From Evernia prunastri (lineage: Eukaryota > Ascomycota > Lecanoromycetes > Lecanorales > Parmeliaceae), in NCBI GenBank assembly GCA_003184365.1, contig NKYR01000147.1:1-64000 (forward strand): a stretch of 64,000 nt of DNA, in the 5' to 3' direction. Under the pieces are notes generated by a model. The model did not search any database. It was given only the letters and a program-made list of their open reading frames with translations, and had not been told where the DNA came from. Made by a program: the position numbers and the translations under genes. Positions 57,446 to 64,000 of the stretch are shown here, piece by piece (within the stretch, counting starts at the first letter, position 1; the number at the start of each line of letters is the position of its first letter).

Positions 57446-58829
57446 ATGGAATCGGTTGAGTTGGCTTATCGGAATGCCTGTGCCTCGGGTTTGTTGCCTG
57501 GTGTCGTTCTCATGGCTGCCGACAAAGACGGTATGTGTCATGATAGCATCGAAAGAACCTGTTCTACACAACGGCTTCTGACTGACCTTCAGGCAATTTC
57601 GAGTACGAAAAGGCAATGGGTCATCGATCCACGAAGCCTGAGAATAGCGCTAAACCGATAGAGCCGGACACGGTCTTAGCAATGGCATCTTGCACCAAGC
57701 TTATGACCGCGATTTCCGTACTTCAGTGTGTCGAACGGGGTCTTTTCCACCTTGACGAGGATGTTGGGCGGATCCTTCCGGAGCTGAAGAGTGTCGAGAT
57801 CATCTCTGATCCTGAAGGGGCCGATCATTCTCCAACACTGAGGCCGAAGAAGACTCCTATCACGTTAAGGTACGACCTCCAAGATCATTCGTACCGCTCC
57901 ATTTGAGCACAAAAGGTGGCCAGTATTCCAGGCTTTTGCTTACGCATTCCTCTGGTTCATGCTACGATCTGATGAACCCTTCCCTCGTCAAATGGCGTAC
58001 TGGTCGCGGCGAAGCTCCATGGTTTGCCCACACCATCGAAGCACGCTGCAATAGCCCCTTAATTTTCGAACCGGGGACGAGCTGGATGTATGGCATGGGA
58101 GCAGAATGGGCGGGAAAGATGGTCGAACGTGCGACCGGAGAGACTCTTGAGAGTTACATGACCAAAAACATTTGGGGTCCTCTTCACCTGAAGGACACAA
58201 CATTTTGGCCGGCGCAGAACACACAAATGCATGACAGAGTGGCCGATCTCAGTAGGTTGGATACGACAGGGGAAGCAGTGCCTCTTACAGGTTGGGATCT
58301 CATCAACACGTCGACCGATTGCCTTGGTGGTAGCGGGGTGTTTGCATCGGCGCAGGATTTCATGGCTATACTGAAGGCTGTGATGGTGGGAGACTCGAAG
58401 CTCTTGAAGGAAGAGTCGTACGAGGAGCTCTTCAGGCCGCAATTGAGCGAACCGAGCAAGCAAGCATTACAGATTTTGCTGGAGAGTGACAGCAAGCTGT
58501 ACAATGACCTCGGAGGCAACATCCCGCTATCTGGGCAGAAATCTTGGAGTCTCGGTGGTCTTCTGTCACTGGATAGGTATGATGGATGGATGGGGAAAAA
58601 CACCCTTCTCTGGCAGGGTATGCCCAATATCAGATGGGTATGCTTGCAATTCAATAAAACATTTCGGAGACACTACTAACCTCTACAGTTCATCGATAGG
58701 GAGGTGGGTTTGTGTGGATTGGTGGCACCTCAGCTGATAGCACGAGAGTCTCCGGTCATGCCAGACTTATCCGCGCGGTTCCAACAGCAGATATACGCTG
58801 CATTCGCGGCGTCACGATCGGGGATTTAG
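57446..58829 (+). CDS. Beta-lactamase-fold serine hydrolase
   Basis: A class C beta-lactamase/transpeptidase-fold enzyme of the esterase/acyltransferase (LovD-like) type common in fungi; the substrate is unknown. Four exons: 57446-57530, 57593-57869, 57932-58637 and 58689-58829, giving 402 aa. The SxxK motif is S-C-T-K in LAMASCTKLMTAISVLQCVE. LLLTHSSGSCYDLMNP, FEPGTSWMYGMGAEWAGKMV and LGGSGVFASAQDFMAILKAV are typical blocks. The end FIDREVGLCGLVAPQLIARE lies in the last exon. No signal peptide, so probably cytosolic. Standing alone, it gives no evidence of a biosynthetic cluster. Confidence 0.88.
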
Positions 58830-60221
58830 TGAGTCGTATCCGCAATGAGTTGGGCTTGGCGCCGGGAGACGGACAAGTAAAATGACGATCGCGATGTTCG
58901 AGACCCCTCGAACGAAAGAAGCATGCACTGAGGATAGAACCCATAGTCTCTTAACAGGTTCGGTCTTCCGAGAATCTCTGATGTTGTCTATCTTTTTCTT
59001 CTATCCCATGGATTGGTGAGGTGGGCGTAAAAAGCTTGGCAGCACACCAGAATTTCTTTTAACGATATATTGAATTTTTGAAACGGCATTTATAGGGAAA
59101 ACTTCTGGTTACAAAATTCTAGATCTTCTTAAGAAAGATATCTTTCATGTTGAGTGTTTTCTTACAAAGGTGGCTGTTATTAAAGCGCAGTGAGTTGAAA
59201 AAAGGGACTATTTTTTGGTGCGGTCGCTTACCCCTGAATTTTACGCCCTACCAAGCCATAGGTTATAGAGACGTTGGAACACGTAAAATCGAACTATTGA
59301 CGGAGGACAACATCAGGACGCCGAAACACCGGGGCACAAAGATCACGCTGCCAGAAACGAGCTAGAAATGAGACAAAAAATAGGCCAGCACGGACTCGAC
59401 ACGCTCGATTTAGCTCATTTCGACTCGAGGCCCATGTGTGACTTTCCGTCATCTCAATGGGATTTTCATCTCCAAACCAAGTGGAAGGCTTTCGTGCGAT
59501 ACACAGCTCAACAAGGCGCAGAAATGATTAATCTAGAGATTTGAAATGTCTCACCCGGAAACCCGAACACCGACGGTCCTTCGCTAGTGTCTTAGTCATA
59601 GATTTCTGGAGGCACTTTTCATGATGCTAACGAGGCGATATCGGCATTAGATCGAGACATGGACGCTTAGAGACGGTCGTAGTTCTTGGAACTTATAGAA
59701 GGGAAATCTAGACGCCAGAGTGCCGGGACCATTGGATGTTACTTGTCAATTTAATGCAAGTCCATTTCCTCCCGTGCGTGGGTAATGCTACCGTGTACTC
59801 AGCAACTCGAATTCATAGGTGAATAGAGACGATAGTTCACGCATCCGGCCTGGCACCCAAAAAAGGCTCTGAGAACCGTTGGACGATCACAAACGTTGGC
59901 AAGCGAGGACCCTCCGAAGTCGATACCAGAGTTTCCAGGACAGTCTCTCCCTCAGCCTACAAGCGATACTAAGGGACGGCTGCCTTGACTCTTTGAAAAC
60001 AGATTATTCCGTTGCTCGAAGTCGAGCACCAATGTTACATTTGGCAGTACGATAGGAGTGAGTGACTTTGTCCGCAGAGAGATGAATATTTTTTGTTCGT
60101 TCATGGACATGAGATACATGTCGCCGTCAATTCGTTAAATATGTCACTTCCCGAAACGTTGTTTCTGAAGTCCCAAAGTAGAACGGCGTGCTGCTCTGCC
60201 TCTGCCGCTTCTGGAATGATA
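58830..60221. other. Non-coding DNA
   Basis: About 1.4 kb between convergent genes. No protein, RNA gene or repeat was recognised. Confidence 0.45.
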
Positions 60222-63067
60222 TCAGTAGAATCCGGTGCTGCGCCGGTGCGGACCAGGTCCGGCCGACGGTGGTGATCTATCTCCAAAGTGATGCGTACTT
60301 CCCACATCATCACTTGGAGACTCAACAAGAGTTTGCATCGTCGAGGCCCTCTTGGAATTGAAGCAAATAGGTCCAGCGGTAGTATTATCATCGGACCATT
60401 GCCGCTCTTTCCCTTTATCATCTGACTTGACGCGGTAAGCTAGCGTTGAGGAACTGTTTTGTATGTCTAGGGCAGGACCATGAGCCTCGATTTCCTTTCG
60501 ATCCATCTTTCTATCAATTGCGCCGAGAAGCAGCTTCTCGAACCATCCGTGATCTAGGTCAAGCACGGACCGACATTGAACTGTATCGACCATCTAGATT
60601 ATGTTAATGAAGGGTTTCCGCTGATATGGGACTACTTACATCACGGCTAAGTTTGTATTTGCCTTTCAGTCGATCGTCGAGAAATTTGAAAAATGCCGTC
60701 GCTTCTTCGTCGTTCCCAATCTGGCAAAATTGTATGCCAACTTGCTTAGCCATCGCATTTTGTGCGTCAAGCTTCTTCGCTACATCAACAATCTCCTTGC
60801 GAATGAGTCTAAAGGCTGCTTTGTTTTTCTTTGCATCCTCTTCATCGGATATGTCTTCCTCATCCTCCTCTTCGGCGTTTGGTTCGCCATCCGTGAGTAC
60901 AATCAGGTTGTATCCTTTAAAGTTTACATCGTAGTCTGCCTTCCCGAAAGCCTGGAGATAGGCCCTCAGGTGACGAGAAAGCCTGTCCAGGGTTGGAGTG
61001 TTTCCCCTAAGTTCTATACCGCGATGTAGCTGGACAGCAATCTTCGGGTCCCTGACCCCGTCTTGATTGGCGGTATCGTTGTTCATAAAGTGGACATCGA
61101 TTCCATCTCGATCGTAACGGGTAGCTACGACGGTTGAGTAGTCCAATACTCTTTGAACTAGATCCCATTTCCCGCCTCGCATCGATGGTGAGTCATCGAC
61201 CAAGAAGACCGTGTCATATCTCTCAAGAACAGTGTAGTTATCTTCATCCGCATGTCCCTCGTTATCCACTGAGGCTGGGCGTGGTAGCGGGCTGACAGTT
61301 GGATGCAAGAGCGCTGTCTCTATTGCTATCGCGTTGGCAGCAATGGTCGCCAGAAAATGAACCGCTGGTTTTAGCGCATGCGCGTCAGCGTCGGAAAATT
61401 TAGCCATATCGCTGTGGTGTCGGTTGACACCAAAAGGTTGAGGGCATCCAGGATATTTGTAGACACCAGACTCTTCATCCACAATCTATCACAGCTTCAA
61501 GTCAGCATTCCAACGCTAAGCAAAAGACCTTGTAAAATAGCTGCTCGTGACTAACAGGCGACTCTTCATGACTGGAGGCCTGCAATCTATGCTACAAAAT
61601 AGCACAAGGGATCGCGAGCTGATTCTACGGACCTCAGAAAGGAAGAAGAAAAGGAAAAACAACGGCTGACGCTTAAACAAGAACCGCAAGGCTTGTTTAA
61701 GGCACAGATTTAAAACCCACATTCTCGACAGGAGGCGGATATGCTACTTACAATGCCCAGTGCTCGACTGTACTTGACGGTCTCATAAAAACTGATGACT
61801 GGAATGCCATGCTCTTCCCGGACCATTCGAAACTCAGATGAGATGTTTGCAAATCGCGTTGACTTTGCTTCTAGGTCTCGTACATTGCTCTTGTTTACGT
61901 TGAAAACAAGACTCAAAGCGGAGAGAAATTTCGATGCCGTACTCGCAATATCGGCTCCGCTGTGAGGTACACCGAAGAACATACACCCTTTCACAGGGAA
62001 TTTGGAGGGCACTTGTGGGTCCGAGTTGGGACGAATCGCGTTTATGGTTGCTTCGTCGGCGAGCGCGACAATTGCCTGTATGATGATTAGCGTGCTTGAG
62101 GTCGAGTATATAGTCTGCCGTCTGCTCTAGGCGCAAGATATCTTAGAAGAAAGAAAATGAAAATAAAAAGTTAAAGGTGAGACCCAGAAAGCGAATTGGT
62201 ATAGCGGTCAAGTGATTGCTCGGCTACGGCGGAGGGGCGCAAAGTCCAAATACGATTTTATTGTGCTTCTTGGAAGACGGAACGCACCTGTTTGATCACA
62301 ATTCCACCTAGGCTATGCCCGACAAAGAACAACGGTCGCGAAGGATCCTGGCAGCCTTCAGTATGTTAAATGGCTATACAGTAAGCCATCATACCTCTCG
62401 TCGCTCAACGTTAAGATAATTTATCAGGTTCCTCACAGGAACATCCAAGTCAGCGATAGACTTGGTCATCCAAACGTCAGCGTTATAGCCAAAGCTCATA
62501 ATACGCGAATATATCTTTTGCTGGTAGTGCTGCTCTAGAAGTCCGGGCAGACTGTCCCGGAGCCAATTGTGTTCCCTTGTCTGATGAGTGTGCTTGTCGG
62601 CAAGCTCTGATGTTGTAAAGGTATTCCAGGCATGACCTGCGAGTCCGTGGAGCGCAACGACACTATGGTGCAATTGAATATCAGCGACGACCGAACATTA
62701 GGAATTACGGGTGGACTGAGACCAACTCAATGTCAGGATGACCCGTCTCTGGATTGTTGGAGGTATGGAGAGTAGTAATGTCTTCGAAGCTGTGATTGAG
62801 GGAGATGTGTTCAGCGCCACCCTTGACAGCGACAAACCGCCTGCGATTATGTGGTAGGTTGAGAGCCTTTTGCGCTGCGTCGTGTGATGAAAATGAGACC
62901 GTTGTTTGCATTGTCTGAGACATGGCATTGCGGCTGAAAGGACCAACGGATTCGATGATTTTTCTCCCTTTATTTTTGATGTGATCGCTAAAGAAATTCT
63001 CTACATCTCCAACTTGTGTAGACCGCGGTAAGCCAGTCAGGCGCAAGGTTTGTTGCTTCGAATCCAT
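60222..63067 (-). CDS. RRM-like / serine esterase / vWA fusion protein
   Basis: Six exons on the minus strand: 63067-62727, 62662-62395, 62347-62288, 62075-61752, 61485-60640 and 60593-60222, giving 736 aa with all phases in register. Residues 1 to about 90 (TLRLTGLPRSTQVGDVENFF, FVAVKGGAEHI) resemble an RRM. Residues about 114-390 are an alpha/beta hydrolase like the esterase modules of fungal NLRs and SERAC1: DVVALHGLAGHAWNTF, RPLFFVGHSLGGIVIKQAIV (nucleophile near Ser215) and CMFFGVPHSGAD. From about 420 a von Willebrand A domain follows with a complete MIDAS, DTVFLVDDSPSMRGG, and LIVLTDGEPNAEEEDEED. Introns of 212 and 266 bp interrupt the esterase part and could make predictors split the gene. 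A role in self/non-self or stress signalling is speculation. Confidence 0.78.
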
Positions 63068-64000
63068 TTTATGTTGTGTAGCCGCCGCTCTGGAGGAGTC
63101 GCAAAGGTTTGCGTGTTAGGTGACGAGGCATGTGGGAAAGCTCGCTTTATTATACAGCCGTGCCATCAGTCGTGAGAGCAGATAAGGGTCCAGGCTCGGG
63201 TTTACTCGGCAGCAGATACTCATTTCCATCGCACCCTTAAGCATTTACAAAGCAATTGAACAAGGCTGGAGGCTCCAAGACACAATTCCTGCGCTTCATT
63301 GGCTATTTAGCTCGCCGATTTAAAGCAGCGAACCACCGTGGAGGCTGCACCAAAAAAAGCGCATTGGTCAGAGAGGAACGATTTCATGCAGAGGTTGCTC
63401 CAGCCTGATGTAGCCTGATTTAGCCTGATTTTCCTCTTCCCTTTTGAGCGACTCGACATGGCTCATGAGTCAACTAGGATCGAGATCCGAGATGGAAAGA
63501 AGATTGCTGATCAGTGAATCACTTACCTTACCGGGATGTCCTGGGGGCGCAAGATAGGGGCGCAACGCAAGATTCGCTTAATTTACCTCCTTACCCAAAT
63601 TAGTATGGTTCCCCCACAGGGTAGCTAGGTAAGATATCTACAATATAGTGTCGCAATCATTTCATGAGGCCTATATGTGGACGTGTGGATGTGTGAAGTA
63701 ATAAGTAGCTGCTACACACTTATTTCTCGCTCCTAGGGGGTTCCCCCAGCAAAAAAGGCCGCCTCCAGAATGCGTCGCTGCTGGGACTCCCTCTCATCTA
63801 CATCCTCAAGAGCGGTTAGCGAAAGCGGGCGCCTGGACGGGAAATGGAGGTACTGGGAGGGACGATATACAGATGAGGAATGTCGAGGGGAATAGTATAG
63901 GAGATGCGGCTACGGCTGAAGTTGGGAGGAGAACGATGGATGAAGAGGAGGGCATGTGGCCGCTTCATAATCTCTATCGTTATACTGTGTCGCTGGGTGC
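63068..64000. other. Upstream region to window end
   Basis: About 930 bp with the promoter of the esterase-vWA gene. A short tandem run of TAGCCTGATT units sits near 63410-63435. No gene can be supported; a gene beyond the window end is possible. Confidence 0.4.

Noticed and set aside
62190..62260. tRNA-like sequence (GGTATAGCGGTCAAGTG) inside an intron of the esterase-vWA gene
   Set aside because: It has an A-box-like start but no proper B box, and I could not fold a cloverleaf with a matching acceptor stem.
1..64000. CRISPR arrays, rRNA genes, clear tRNA genes, secondary-metabolite cluster
   Set aside because: None seen: no regular spacer repeats, no rRNA-like sequence, no convincing tRNA, and the lone beta-lactamase-fold gene has no biosynthetic neighbours.

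Overview
The window is nuclear DNA of a filamentous ascomycete. Genes are split by many 45-60 bp introns with GTANGT-like donors and CTNAC-type branch sites. AT-rich blocks look like transposons degraded by repeat-induced point mutation (RIP). The order APC5-COX13-APN2-mating-type genes-SLA2 is the classic Pezizomycotina mating-type (MAT) neighbourhood. A fungus in the Dothideomycetes (Mycosphaerellales-like) fits best, but that placement is inference. Coordinates of spliced genes below come from exon models whose reading phases I checked by hand.  Layout. 1-3.5 kb: AT-rich retrotransposon debris with three LTR-like segments. 3.7-32.6 kb: a dense housekeeping block with an F-BAR/RhoGAP protein (RGD1-like), MED12, the PAT-complex subunit Asterix, eIF1, an EOS1-like ER protein, a Tim44/Mba1-like mitochondrial protein, a sodium:solute-symporter-family permease, a three-RRM protein, the complex I assembly factor CIA30, APC5, COX13 and APN2. 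33.3-35.7 kb: the MAT1-2 idiomorph, made of the HMG-box gene MAT1-2-1 (370 aa) and a divergently transcribed unknown gene (222 aa) sharing a 383 bp promoter region. 38.0-41.8 kb: SLA2. No alpha-box gene was seen, so a heterothallic MAT1-2 strain is likely.  41.8-64 kb: an accessory region. It holds a hairpin, a 234 bp direct duplication touching an assembly N, LTR and AT-rich debris, and an apparently intact DUF3435 tyrosine-recombinase-like gene (706 aa). DUF3435 is the family of the 'captain' genes of fungal Starship elements. It is followed by a small inverted-repeat element, an array of CArG-like palindromes, a fragment of a nucleoside-phosphorylase domain (common at the N-terminus of fungal NLRs), a 723 aa internally duplicated protein, the last exon of MCM4 with no upstream gene, a beta-lactamase-fold hydrolase, and a 736 aa protein that joins an RRM-like segment, a GHSLGG serine esterase and a von Willebrand A domain.  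How the parts relate. The left two thirds is a stable core whose genes serve general transcription, translation, ER and mitochondrial functions and endocytosis, with the sex-determining locus between the usual flanks APN2 and SLA2. The right third looks mobile or recently rearranged. Its relation to a Starship-type element is a hypothesis: the recombinase gene is visible, but element ends are not proven.
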